This document shows positions 24,745-33,503 of a stretch of DNA of 40,770 bases, piece after piece (within the stretch, counting starts at the first letter, position 1; each line of letters begins with the position of its first letter). The position numbers and the translations under genes were made by a program. The notes below the pieces were generated by a model that was given only the letters and a program-made list of their open reading frames with translations, was not told where the DNA came from and did not search any database. The stretch comes from an uncultured bacterium (GTDB lineage Bacteria; Verrucomicrobiota; Kiritimatiellia; PWTM01), in the NCBI GenBank assembly GCA_900661335.1, contig CAACVY010000020.1, positions 1 through 40,770 on the forward strand. The letters run 5' to 3'.

Positions 24745-26312
24745 AAAAACTTACGCTCTTGGTCCTCATGGCACTTAGCCAGGTCACATTGTCACTGGCC
24801 GCCGAGCGAAAGCCAAACATCCTCATTTTTCTGGCCGATGATCTTGGCTATGCCGACCTGGGTTGTCAGGGGTGCAAGGATATTCCGACGCCCCATATCG
24901 ATTCGTTGGCGCAAAACGGGGTTCGCTTTACGGATGGCTATGCCACGCATCCAGTGTGTGCCCCATCCCGTGCGGGACTGATGACTGGAATGTACCAACA
25001 CCGGTTTGGCTTTGAGCACAATCCTGGCCCCGCACGATTAGCTGCGCCCAACTTCGGCCTGCCGCGCAACGTGCCCACATTGGCCGAAAAGCTGAAAGCC
25101 GCTGGGTACGCCACCGGCATGATCGGCAAGTGGCATCTGGGGTACAAGGAAGGGCTGCGGCCGTGGGAACGAGGGTTTGACTATTTCTTCGGCTTTCTGG
25201 GCGGCGCTCGTACGTATTACCCGAGGTACCCCATCGAAGAGGAGCCTCTGCTTCGAAACGGTCAAGTGGTGACAAATGAACAAGAGTATCTAACCGACGC
25301 GTTTGCGCGTGAAGCCGTGGCGTTGATCGACCGCAGTAAGGATCAACCTTGGTTCCTCTACTTGGCGTTCAATGCTGTGCACGGCCCGTTGGAAGCACCT
25401 GAGAAATATACTTCGCGGTTTCCGAACCTCACTGGGACACGCCGAACGTTCGCAGGTATGTTGTCGGCGATGGATGATGCGGTGGGACGGGTCTTGGAGA
25501 AGATTCGGGCGTTGAACCAGGAGACCAACACGTTGATCTTTTTCTACAGCGATAACGGCGGCCCAACCCTGCAAACTACATCTCGCAATGATCCCTTGCG
25601 GGGGTACAAAGCCCAGATGTTCGAAGGGGGGATTCGAGTGCCGTTTCTCATGCAATGGCGGGGAGTCGTTCCTGCCGGGATCGTGTACACCTCAATGGTG
25701 ATGGGGTTCGATTGCCATGCCACGGCACTCGCGGCGGCGGGCGTTCCACTCGACGAGAACCTCGATGGTGTGAATCTGATCCCGTTTGTCACCGGTCGTA
25801 CGAACGGGGTGCCCCATGAGTGGCTGTGTTGGCGTGCCGGAGAACAGTATGCGGTGCGATTGGGCGAATGGAAACTCGTTCGAAGACCTGAGTCTGCCCC
25901 AATGTTGTTCAATCTGCGAGAAGATATCAGCGAGCAGCGGGACCTCGCACACACTCATCCTGACCAAGTTCAGCGATTGCATGCGGTGTTTTCCGAATGG
26001 GGAAAGCGCACGATGCCAGCCCAATGGACGCGCTCGGACGGACGCGCCGGATTGCGGACGCAAACCGCGGCTGGGGCCACGAGTACATTGGTTCGGTCCG
26101 TTGCAGAAACTCGCCCACGCTTGCCCCAGATTTTCGAGCAGGCGGACCGCGACCATAGTGGGGCGCTTTCGAAGGATGAATGGCCGGCGCCGCGTATCGA
26201 GTTTGGCGCGGTGGATGTCAATGGCGACGGCCTGGTTACCGAAGAAGAGGTGCGGCAGTATTTTCAGCGCCGCCGCGGTGACGCACCTGACGGCAGGTCG
26301 ACACCTCGGTGA
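24741..26312 (+). CDS. Secreted sulfatase with C-terminal EF-hand pair
   Basis: Formylglycine-dependent sulfatase of 523 residues. Residues 1-21 form a signal peptide. Asp33-Asp34 (LADDLGY), nucleophile Cys73 in CAPSR, GKWHLGYKEG, and YSDNGGP are the metal and active-site elements. After the sulfatase fold (to about 440), a linker leads to two EF-hand loops at 469-480 (DRDHSGALSKDE) and 492-503 (DVNGDGLVTEEE). EF-hands at the C-terminus of a sulfatase are the reverse of the two upstream genes, which carry them at the N-terminus. The ATG overlaps the previous stop by 4 bp and has GGAG upstream. Its 3' end faces the HEAT-repeat gene at 44 bp. Confidence 0.93.
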   Translation: MKKLTLLVLMALSQVTLSLAAERKPNILIFLADDLGYADLGCQGCKDIPTPHIDSLAQNGVRFTDGYATHPVCAPSRAGLMTGMYQHRFGFEHNPGPARLAAPNFGLPRNVPTLAEKLKAAGYATGMIGKWHLGYKEGLRPWERGFDYFFGFLGGARTYYPRYPIEEEPLLRNGQVVTNEQEYLTDAFAREAVALIDRSKDQPWFLYLAFNAVHGPLEAPEKYTSRFPNLTGTRRTFAGMLSAMDDAVGRVLEKIRALNQETNTLIFFYSDNGGPTLQTTSRNDPLRGYKAQMFEGGIRVPFLMQWRGVVPAGIVYTSMVMGFDCHATALAAAGVPLDENLDGVNLIPFVTGRTNGVPHEWLCWRAGEQYAVRLGEWKLVRRPESAPMLFNLREDISEQRDLAHTHPDQVQRLHAVFSEWGKRTMPAQWTRSDGRAGLRTQTAAGATSTLVRSVAETRPRLPQIFEQADRDHSGALSKDEWPAPRIEFGAVDVNGDGLVTEEEVRQYFQRRRGDAPDGRSTPR

Positions 26313-26356
26313 CTTTAGTGCGCGTCGCGGATGGCCGCTCGCCTTCTGGCAGTCCG

Positions 26357-28345
26357 TCAGTGCTCTGAGTTGGATGATTGCGCAGGCGGTCGATGCGTCG
26401 GTCGCCAAGCCTGGGCGCGAACGACGACGTCAGTGTCGTGGACGGTGACGACCAAGCGGTGTGCGGCGTGCGTAGCCACTTCCGGCCAGCGATCCCCAAA
26501 CTGCTCGATCCACATGATCAAGGCATTCGCTGCCACTGGGGCCACGACGGGCTGGTCCAGGAGAGAACCAAGGGCTTGCGGTACAGCTGGATCGGGAATC
26601 GTGCTTAATAGCGGGATGATCGTGCCGCGCTCGGAATCGCTTTGAGCGGCCGACAAAAGTTCTAGCGCGGCCAAACGGCGCCAGACGGGATCCTCGGTTT
26701 TGCGCACGATCTCGATCGCCGTGGTGATCAATCGGGAACGGGCGTCGGGACGATTCACTCTATGCAGTCCGGCGATGAACTCAGGCCAAAACTCTCGGTC
26801 GGCCCACCGACCTAACGCGCGAGCGGCTTCGACTGCGATGGAAGGTTCGCCGCTAGAGGCGAGCGCTAGGAGCTCCGAGCCCAAGGCCGGATCGGGGATT
26901 ACAGCGAGCCACACCAACGCGCGTCGCCGTTGTTCCAGTGGCCACTGGCGTGTTCGCGCCAGCAGCGCATCCACTTCGGGAGCACTCGGAGGCTGTCGGC
27001 GCAACAGCCGCGCGATGGTTTCGTGGATGGCGGTAAGCGTTTCCGGGTCCTTGGTTTTTTCAATCCAATCCAGTAGCGGTTCGAGCACGTGCTTTCTCGG
27101 GTAGTGCTCCAGGGCACGCAAGGCAGCAGTGCGCACGCCCGTTTCGTTGGAACCGATGGCTTGAAGAAATAGCGGCAACGAATCTGGGTCGGCGTGCGCT
27201 GCGAGGCGTGGGAACACCACAGGGAATAGCTCGGGCGAGAGGGCGGCCAAACGTCGAAGTTCGACGCAGCGTTTCGGACCGAGGATGCGGTCGAGCGCGG
27301 CCGTAGCCAGGCGGGCGCGTTCGACGGCGTTGGTTTGTGCCGCAAGTTTGGCCAACGGAGCGATCATGTCGGTCCGGTTCCGATCGGCCGCCTGCTGAAT
27401 GGCCAACGCCGCCACGTCGTCCGACGAGTCGTCGAGTGCACGAAATAGACCTGTGGGCGGTTCGATTCCTGTTCGGTGTTCGGCCACCAGTAGGACGGCG
27501 CGCGCCATGGGCGGCCACTCATCCCAGTGCCGGATGGCCTCCGCGACCGTGTTCGAGTCCGCATCGTCGCGAAGCCACAGGAGTATGCCCATCACGCGCG
27601 GGCTGGGGGTCCGGGTCAACGACAAGGTTTCTCCCATGGACGTCGTCAGAAGGCCGATTCGGCGGCCATACCGTTCGGCCCCCGCGATTCCAAGTTCACT
27701 CTGAGCGTTGCGGATCAGCCATGCAGCCGCTCGCTGGACAATATCTGTTCTTCTGTCGAGCCAGGCGTGGTCGGCCACGCGCAGAATTGCTTCTTCGTAC
27801 TCGGTGCGTCGTCCCGCAGCCCAATGGGGTTCGGCCGCTTCCAGCGCGCTCAGTGCGTCCGCGGTGGCAATATCCCCGAGCGCCCGTGCAGCCGCAGCGG
27901 CGACAGTGGGAGATTCGTTGGTCAACAATGGCGCGATCGCCACCACGGCGCCACTCTCGCGGCGACGTCCGAGCACTCCCAAGATCGCGCCCTTCTGGAC
28001 CGGTGGTGCGGTGGAAAGCGCCTGCGCCAGTGCGTGACCTAGGTCGGGGTGGCGGAGTCCTTCAAGGACAGCACATGCGGCATGAACCGTAGAGCTGTCG
28101 GCCAGATGGCGAACCCACTCGATTGGGGCCGATGTGATGGCTTGCCAAGCAAGTACGTCCGCCAACGTGAAGCGCAACGGCGGTTCCGCGTAGGGGTCAG
28201 GTGGCGGTGAGTTTGTAGGTTCGGTGGCAAGAATCTGTGGGCCGAGTCCAGCGCGATATAGCGCGGCAGTAAGCCCGAGTAGTATTAAGCGGCGCAGACG
28301 AACTCGGGGCAAAGCGATCCAGCAAGAGGGCGAATACACGGTCAT
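26357..28345 (-). CDS. Exported HEAT-repeat protein
   Basis: A 662-residue alpha-helical protein. A hydrophobic segment near the N-terminus (about 18-40, LRRLILLGLTAALYRAG) is a probable signal peptide. The rest consists of repeating 30-40-residue helical pairs typical of HEAT/PBS-lyase repeats, such as APLLTNESPTVAAAAARALGDIA, FLQAIGSNETGVRTAALRAL and SGEPSIAVEAARALGRW. No haem-binding CxxCH or enzymatic domain is seen, unlike many large PVC proteins that combine HEAT repeats with cytochrome c. The ATG at 28345 overlaps the Gfo/Idh/MocA stop by 4 bp (ATGA); a GTG at 28354 is an alternative start. It is the last gene of the carbohydrate cluster. A scaffolding role is likely, but the partner is unknown. 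Confidence 0.85.
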   Translation of the reverse strand: MTVYSPSCWIALPRVRLRRLILLGLTAALYRAGLGPQILATEPTNSPPPDPYAEPPLRFTLADVLAWQAITSAPIEWVRHLADSSTVHAACAVLEGLRHPDLGHALAQALSTAPPVQKGAILGVLGRRRESGAVVAIAPLLTNESPTVAAAAARALGDIATADALSALEAAEPHWAAGRRTEYEEAILRVADHAWLDRRTDIVQRAAAWLIRNAQSELGIAGAERYGRRIGLLTTSMGETLSLTRTPSPRVMGILLWLRDDADSNTVAEAIRHWDEWPPMARAVLLVAEHRTGIEPPTGLFRALDDSSDDVAALAIQQAADRNRTDMIAPLAKLAAQTNAVERARLATAALDRILGPKRCVELRRLAALSPELFPVVFPRLAAHADPDSLPLFLQAIGSNETGVRTAALRALEHYPRKHVLEPLLDWIEKTKDPETLTAIHETIARLLRRQPPSAPEVDALLARTRQWPLEQRRRALVWLAVIPDPALGSELLALASSGEPSIAVEAARALGRWADREFWPEFIAGLHRVNRPDARSRLITTAIEIVRKTEDPVWRRLAALELLSAAQSDSERGTIIPLLSTIPDPAVPQALGSLLDQPVVAPVAANALIMWIEQFGDRWPEVATHAAHRLVVTVHDTDVVVRAQAWRPTHRPPAQSSNSEH

Positions 28346-29757
28346 ATGGTGCACGGGGGCCGCGGGGTGCGCAGAAGTAGGCGGTTAGCTTCGTCGTCGC
28401 CGACAAACCGTTCCTCGAGCGGGTCCCAACGCAGCGACCGGCCCAACCGCCAGGCGATGTCCACGAGGATTCCCAACGAGGCGGAGCGATGGCCAATCTC
28501 CTCGTGGGAGCTTGGAGGGGTGCGCGTGCGAATTCCCAACAGCCAACGGTCGTGATGGTCGTTGTTATGGCTTGCGGCGCGTTCGGCCGCCGTCATGCCC
28601 ATTTCGTGGAACAGGTCTTCTGGATCACCGAGCAGGGGTCCGGAATCGTGTCCGGATAGCGCAGCGATCCAACCACGGTCACCGACGAGCAACCCGCCGA
28701 ACATGCCGGTGATGTGAACCGATGCGGGGATGCAACCATAGAGCCGGGCGACGTCCGGCCAACTGTCCACATGGTGCAGCAGTACGCCGTTGGCATACCG
28801 GCAGGTCAGGGTCGGGAACTCTCCGCTGGATGGATGGAGAATCTCCACAGGTCCGCTGAGTTCCATACCGATGGCGTACTGAATGACGTCGGCCGCATGG
28901 GAGTGGTAACCCGTGATCGCGCCGCCGCCGAATGCCTCGCAAAAGTTCCATGGCACGACGCCCGGAATCGGGTTACGGTGGTAGGCGGGATGGTAAGGGC
29001 GCCAAGGCGCGGGGCCCACCCAGAGGTCCCAGTCGAGTCCGTCCGGCACTGGCTCGGCCGGCAAGGGTGGGTCCAGTGGCACTCGGGATCGCCCGAGGTT
29101 CGGCACCGAAATCCAGCTCCATTGCGTGAACACCCTACGCACCGTGCCCAGTCCTCCCTCGCGTATGAACTGGCACACGCGGCGGATGCGTGGGATGGAG
29201 CGATACTGACTGCCGGTTTGGAACACCCGGCCACAGCGTCGAATGGCCTCGACCATACGACGGCCTTCGCGGATGTTCAGCGCGACAGGTTTTTCGCAGT
29301 ACACATCCTTGCCCGCCCACGCGGCTTCGATGGTCAGCGGCGCGTGCCAGTGGTCCGGTGTCGCGATGAGAACTGCGTCCACGTCCTCGCGTGCCAGCAG
29401 CTCTCGGTAGTCGGCGCGCGCCAGAAATCCCGATGGCTGGCCTCCTCCTCGGCTCCCGGATTGTGCAAGAATTTGAAGCGCTTGTTCTCGGCGTGTCCGG
29501 TCCACATCGCAGATCCCCACCACGGCGACGTCGGACCGCCCAAGGAGCACGCGCAAGTGGCCCTGTCCCATCGCGCCTACTCCGATGACCGCGATGGCGA
29601 TTCGCTCGCTCGGCGGCCGGATTCCCCCACGGCCGAGGACAGAGGAAGGAACCACCCAGGGGACGGCAAAGCACGACATCCAACGCCGGCGCGTCCAACC
29701 TTGGCGCCTCGGGTCCGGAGGCCTTATGGACGCTCTGCTGGAGCCAATCGGATGCAT
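28342..29757 (-). CDS. Exported Gfo/Idh/MocA family oxidoreductase
   Basis: An NAD(P)-dependent oxidoreductase family protein of 471 residues. The N-terminus has an Arg-rich segment (TRRRWMSCF at 22-30) followed by a hydrophobic run, resembling a Tat signal. The Rossmann fold starts at about 53 with AVIGVGAMGQG; VYCEKP at 152-157 is the family motif, and TGSQYRSI and GYHSHAADVIQY supply active-site elements. It shares the family with the gene at 8584, but that copy has CEKM in place of CEKP. The ATG at 29757 gives the signal, but no strong ribosome site is seen; Met at 29679 is an alternative. It overlaps the ThuA-TIM gene by 34 bp and the HEAT gene by 4 bp, so the three form one operon. Confidence 0.9.
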   Translation of the reverse strand: MHPIGSSRASIRPPDPRRQGWTRRRWMSCFAVPWVVPSSVLGRGGIRPPSERIAIAVIGVGAMGQGHLRVLLGRSDVAVVGICDVDRTRREQALQILAQSGSRGGGQPSGFLARADYRELLAREDVDAVLIATPDHWHAPLTIEAAWAGKDVYCEKPVALNIREGRRMVEAIRRCGRVFQTGSQYRSIPRIRRVCQFIREGGLGTVRRVFTQWSWISVPNLGRSRVPLDPPLPAEPVPDGLDWDLWVGPAPWRPYHPAYHRNPIPGVVPWNFCEAFGGGAITGYHSHAADVIQYAIGMELSGPVEILHPSSGEFPTLTCRYANGVLLHHVDSWPDVARLYGCIPASVHITGMFGGLLVGDRGWIAALSGHDSGPLLGDPEDLFHEMGMTAAERAASHNNDHHDRWLLGIRTRTPPSSHEEIGHRSASLGILVDIAWRLGRSLRWDPLEERFVGDDEANRLLLRTPRPPCTI

Positions 29758-31481
29758 TGTTCGTCGGCGAACTTCACGCATGCGGTCCACGATTCGAGTG
29801 CCGTGGGTGGCTCCCCAGGGTACTCCAACCCGAGCATGACGGGGCACGCACCGGTGCGCGCTAGCGCCTCGAGCACGCCGGCGACGTTCAGCACACCCGT
29901 GCCCCAAGCCACGTCGCAGCCTTGGCTGTCGGCACGGTCAAGATCGTGGAGCTGGAGAACTAGGATACGGTCGGCGAGCTGTTCCACGGCGTGAACCGGA
30001 TCGACCCCCGCGCGAGCCCAATGGCCAATATCGGCACACACACCAATCCAAGGGAAACGGCCCCGCGTGATCCGGTCCAACTGGTCCGGATGCCACACGT
30101 CCGGGGAATCGGTCGGGGAATGGTTGGGGATCGCAATGCGCAGATCGAATTCTTCTGCCAACCTTCGGATTCGGTCGAGATCGTCCATCGCCGGTTCGGT
30201 GACTACGACTTCCACGCCCAAACCCCGGGCAAAGCTCATGGTCGCGCACATGGTGTCTGGATCGCGTGGGAACCGGCGAATCAACCAACTCAACAGCCGG
30301 ACTCCATGGGCATCGAGCCGCTCGCGCAGGGCGGCCAGGGCTTCCGCCGACACTCCTGGCGTGAGTGGCTCACGATGGTTTGGATGGACGAACTGAGTGT
30401 TCAACGCGCTCACGTAGGGCACGCCCAACGTGGCGGCCACCGCAGCGGTTTCCGCGACGGTGAGGTGGCGACAGGAAAACGCTTCGAACCCGAGTTTCCA
30501 ACCGAGTCGCTCCCGAGCACGTAGGCCCGGAGTGAGCCACGCGCTTGGGGTGGTGGGCACGTCGAAGTCGCCCAAGATGAACTGCACGGCACCGAGGTAA
30601 AATTGGAGCCACGTGGGGTCCCAGAAGATTTCCGGGTTGTGGCCGACGGACGAATAAAAGACCCGGCCCCGGCCGTAGTGCCGCACCCAGGCGACCGCGT
30701 AGTCGTGGTCGGAACGCGTCGTGCCATCTTGGAGATTGGGGTCTTCCGGTTGGAGAGTCAGCAACACCCGCACGCGTCGGCGCGAATATGGATCGCGGAA
30801 CCGAAAGTACTCGGTGCGAAACTCGAACGACTTGGCTGGCCAAACGGCGTTCAGGGGATGCGTCGGGTCGTCTACGCGCACCATGCCTCGTTCGTCGGCT
30901 GCGCGATGGGCCGCGCCGCGCGCGCCGAGCATGCGGCCGAACTCTGGCCAGTCCTCGTGGGCGCCGGGCCATCGGGTAAAGGCAACCGATGTGCCGTGCA
31001 GTCCCATGAGCCCGCCGCCGCGAAGAACAAAGTTCAGCAAGCTGGCCCGAAGATTGGGGTCTTCGAACAGATTGCCGACCGTGTTGTTCAACAACACGCC
31101 GTCGAAATGTTTGAGATACTCGGGGGCGAACACCGTGGGATCGCGGGAGAGTTCGGTTTGATAGGCGCCGGTGGTGCGTCCCATCAGCTCGAACGCTCGA
31201 TTCGCGTGCGCGATGGAACGGTGTCCGGGGTAGCCCACATTCAAGTCGAAAATCAGCAAGCGGCGAGGACGACGCGGAACAGCCCTCGGGGCGCGCGGAA
31301 CTGCGGCTGCGATGGCGTTGTCTTCGTCCGGCGACAGCGTTGGGATGGCCGTCCATGCGGAGGGAGCGGTGCCAAGAATCGTGCAGCCAATGGCGCGTAG
31401 CATATCCCGCCGGCGGCACGGTGAGAAGGCCCTTAGGGCAGTAGCTGCCCGACGGTATGGATCCGACGAATCGAGATTCAT
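29724..31481 (-). CDS. Fusion of ThuA-like domain and sugar isomerase/epimerase TIM barrel
   Basis: A 585-residue protein with two enzymatic-type domains. Residues 1-50 contain RRRDMLRAIG plus a hydrophobic run, so export (possibly Tat) is likely. Residues about 75-290 match a ThuA (glutamine amidotransferase-like) fold: LLIFDLNVGYPGH, DGVLLNNTVGN, LRGGGLMGLHG, and YGRGRVFYSSVGHN, all common in sugar-utilisation loci. Residues about 310-580 match the AP endonuclease 2/xylose isomerase-like TIM barrel: LGWKLGFEAFS, LRIAIPNHSP, IGVCADIGHW and a terminal GLEYPGE. The ATG at 31481 has AGAGGT about 10 bases before it. The two domains are usually separate genes in related loci. It overlaps the next gene by 34 bp; the GH140-like gene is 249 bp upstream on the same strand. 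Confidence 0.87.
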   Translation of the reverse strand: MNLDSSDPYRRAATALRAFSPCRRRDMLRAIGCTILGTAPSAWTAIPTLSPDEDNAIAAAVPRAPRAVPRRPRRLLIFDLNVGYPGHRSIAHANRAFELMGRTTGAYQTELSRDPTVFAPEYLKHFDGVLLNNTVGNLFEDPNLRASLLNFVLRGGGLMGLHGTSVAFTRWPGAHEDWPEFGRMLGARGAAHRAADERGMVRVDDPTHPLNAVWPAKSFEFRTEYFRFRDPYSRRRVRVLLTLQPEDPNLQDGTTRSDHDYAVAWVRHYGRGRVFYSSVGHNPEIFWDPTWLQFYLGAVQFILGDFDVPTTPSAWLTPGLRARERLGWKLGFEAFSCRHLTVAETAAVAATLGVPYVSALNTQFVHPNHREPLTPGVSAEALAALRERLDAHGVRLLSWLIRRFPRDPDTMCATMSFARGLGVEVVVTEPAMDDLDRIRRLAEEFDLRIAIPNHSPTDSPDVWHPDQLDRITRGRFPWIGVCADIGHWARAGVDPVHAVEQLADRILVLQLHDLDRADSQGCDVAWGTGVLNVAGVLEALARTGACPVMLGLEYPGEPPTALESWTACVKFADEQCIRLAPAERP

Positions 31482-31730
31482 GATCCCGGGACCTCTATTG
31501 TTGTCACAATGCCATGACCTTTCGGTTCCATTCAAGCGGTCACGCATTTGGCCCGTCGGGTGTATTCGCGGACAGTGTCTCGCGTGAAACGCGCAGAGTT
31601 CTCTGGACAGTTCTACGAGCTGGACGGCTGGCCGTAGCCGGGTGCCTTCGAGGCAACCACAAAGCTGGGATGGGTGCTTGAGCACGAGGGCATGCCAGCG
31701 ACCGGAGTTAAAAGTCCGCGCGACTTGTGC

Positions 31731-33158
31731 TCAGCGGAGCTGCCCGGGCGGGGGATAGTTTCGCTCCACGTCGTCCAGGACCAACACCCAGTCCGTGTAC
31801 TCACCCAACTCGGGGGGACGAAATTCCTTTTGATTTGAGTTCGGATACTCGCCGATGAGGTGGGCGCGGCCATCGCGTGGAGAAAACCACCATGCGCGCA
31901 CGGTGGACCCTCGAATGACGTCCATGCGCACTCTGAACGGTCGCCCCACCGGCACGTACACCATGGCGTAGCTGCCTTCCGTATCCCGCGTGGCCACCAG
32001 CCGATACCGACCGGCGCCCGGCACACTACTGGGGAAGGTGGCGGGAACGATCACGGAATCATCTGGAATTCGGCTCAGAAATGGTCGCGACAACAATAGG
32101 CGCTTGGCGTGTTGCATTTGGTTCGCCCCTGGCTGGTCCAGCGCTTCATGCCAGGGCATCAAAGGGCGGTTCACCGGCTCTCGGCCCGGTGCCCACATCT
32201 GCCAAACGGAGTGATGGCCGTACGTGTGTCCGAACGCACCGCTGAACAAGTCCCAGTACAGGGCGCGACGCACATCTGCTGCAATGGTGTGTCCTTGTTT
32301 GTCGGGCGCAAACGAGACGGGATGGTCTTCATAGACCGGTTCGCCGTCCAACACCGGCTTGACCGGGGTGCGGTCGTAATCCTGTCGTGTCTGATCATAC
32401 CGTCCGGTGAACCCGAGCTCATGCCCGTTTTGGCGCATGTTGAAATCCAGCCACTCTTCGTTATGGAAATACTGGGCGGAACTTTGCCCGCCCATCGGGT
32501 GGAACGTGATGAGGTGCGCACCGCCATCCCCACGTCGTAGCCCACGCGCCGTCGCACGAATAATTTCGCGATGGCGGTCGTTCTCCACCGGGCGATCGCC
32601 GCCCAGGATCCACACAATCCCTGCGTTGCGGTACCGTCGCCCCAGCCATTCCCCATACACTTCGGCATTCTGGGGCGTGAAAATTTCGGGTCCGACGCCC
32701 CATTTCTTATTCCACTTGTCGCCCCACGTGGGCAGGAATCCGACGTACAGTCCGCGCTGGTTCGCCTCACGAATGACGAAGTCTACGTGGTCCCAATAGT
32801 CGTTATCGGGCCCCTCCTTCACATCGGGCCGAGTGGGATCGTTGTCCACCAGGGGGCAGTGGCCATACGGGTTCGGCGTTTGAAGGCCGCCCAATTCCGC
32901 CAGGGCGACAGCTTGGATCACGGTGAAGCCCTTGGCGGCCCGGTTGTCCAAGTAGCGAACAACCTCTTCACGGTTGAGTCGGTGGAACAATGCCCATGCG
33001 GTGTCCCCAAGCCAGAAGAACGGTTGGCCAGTTTCCGTCACCAAGAAGCGGCGGTTGTCAGAGACTTTCAGCCGTGGAAGTTCGCTGGCAATGCCGCGCG
33101 ACCCGAACCATGCGAGCCCCAGAACTAGGACTGCGAATTGGATTTTGTGCCGTGTCAT
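31731..33158 (-). CDS. Secreted DUF4038/GH140-like glycosidase
   Basis: A 475-residue secreted glycoside hydrolase-like protein. Residues 1-25 form a signal peptide. The TIM barrel domain (about 30-380) matches the DUF4038 family, which includes GH140 apiosidases acting on the rhamnogalacturonan-II side chain. Family segments are [15 protein letters not shown] (47-61), a central WILGGDRP (183-190), and [11 protein letters not shown] (270-280). By position, Asp188 and Glu273 are candidate catalytic acid and nucleophile. The C-terminal 90 residues form a beta-rich domain ([22 protein letters not shown]) like the putative collagen-binding domain often attached to this family. The ATG at 33158 has AAGAGGT upstream. 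Activity may differ from apiosidase; the substrate is inferred only from family membership. It is probably the first gene of the cluster that continues to the HEAT protein. Confidence 0.88.
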   Translation of the reverse strand: MTRHKIQFAVLVLGLAWFGSRGIASELPRLKVSDNRRFLVTETGQPFFWLGDTAWALFHRLNREEVVRYLDNRAAKGFTVIQAVALAELGGLQTPNPYGHCPLVDNDPTRPDVKEGPDNDYWDHVDFVIREANQRGLYVGFLPTWGDKWNKKWGVGPEIFTPQNAEVYGEWLGRRYRNAGIVWILGGDRPVENDRHREIIRATARGLRRGDGGAHLITFHPMGGQSSAQYFHNEEWLDFNMRQNGHELGFTGRYDQTRQDYDRTPVKPVLDGEPVYEDHPVSFAPDKQGHTIAADVRRALYWDLFSGAFGHTYGHHSVWQMWAPGREPVNRPLMPWHEALDQPGANQMQHAKRLLLSRPFLSRIPDDSVIVPATFPSSVPGAGRYRLVATRDTEGSYAMVYVPVGRPFRVRMDVIRGSTVRAWWFSPRDGRAHLIGEYPNSNQKEFRPPELGEYTDWVLVLDDVERNYPPPGQLR

Positions 33159-33465
33159 GTCTATACCTCTTCTAGACCCTCAAAGTCCGTCCCATCGACA
33201 TCCGCCGGTCCTCGGATTGGATGGGCCAGCCTTCATTAGACTACCGACCTCGTTCCAGAGATCCAATCGTACCCGCCTGCGTCTCGGCCGGCTGGTGCCC
33301 AGGCCTGCGAACATCGGCGCTTGAGTTCGACGCATCATGCTGGCCGCAGGCTCCTGGGGCCCTGAGAGGCCGGTGGGACTCGCGGGTTGGACATTCGCTC
33401 GCCTCGCACCGGACGGGTTGCATGGGCTCGCCAGGCCGCGGCATCCCCGCGATGCACGATCGCAT

Positions 33466-33494
33466 TTGACAAACATTAGTTTCAAACATATGTT
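33466..33494 (+). promoter_or_regulatory. Sigma-70-type promoter of the efflux operon
   Basis: TTGACA (33466-33471) and TATGTT (33489-33494) are separated by 17 bp, a close fit to a housekeeping promoter. The expected transcription start would be only a few bases before the tetR ATG at 33504, so the mRNA would be leaderless or nearly so. No Shine-Dalgarno lies before that ATG, which agrees with this. Confidence 0.75.
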
Positions 33495-33498
33495 TGAA
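33481..33498. promoter_or_regulatory. 18-bp perfect palindrome, probable TetR operator
   Basis: TTCAAACATATGTTTGAA is self-complementary over all 18 bases. It covers the -10 box of the efflux promoter and lies 5 bases before the tetR start, which is the classical position for TetR autorepression. An adjacent imperfect repeat AAACATTAGTTT (33471-33482) may be a second half-site. Binding by the adjacent TetR is inferred from position. Confidence 0.8.
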
Positions 33499-33503
33499 CC
33501 GCT

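Larger units (their letters stand above)
33159..33503. other. Divergent intergenic region between the GH140-like gene and the efflux operon
   Basis: This 345-bp gap carries the promoter and operator of the efflux operon at its right end. The remaining 300 bp on the left hold no recognisable gene or repeat; the promoter for the minus-strand glycosidase is presumably there but I cannot place it with confidence. Confidence 0.6.
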
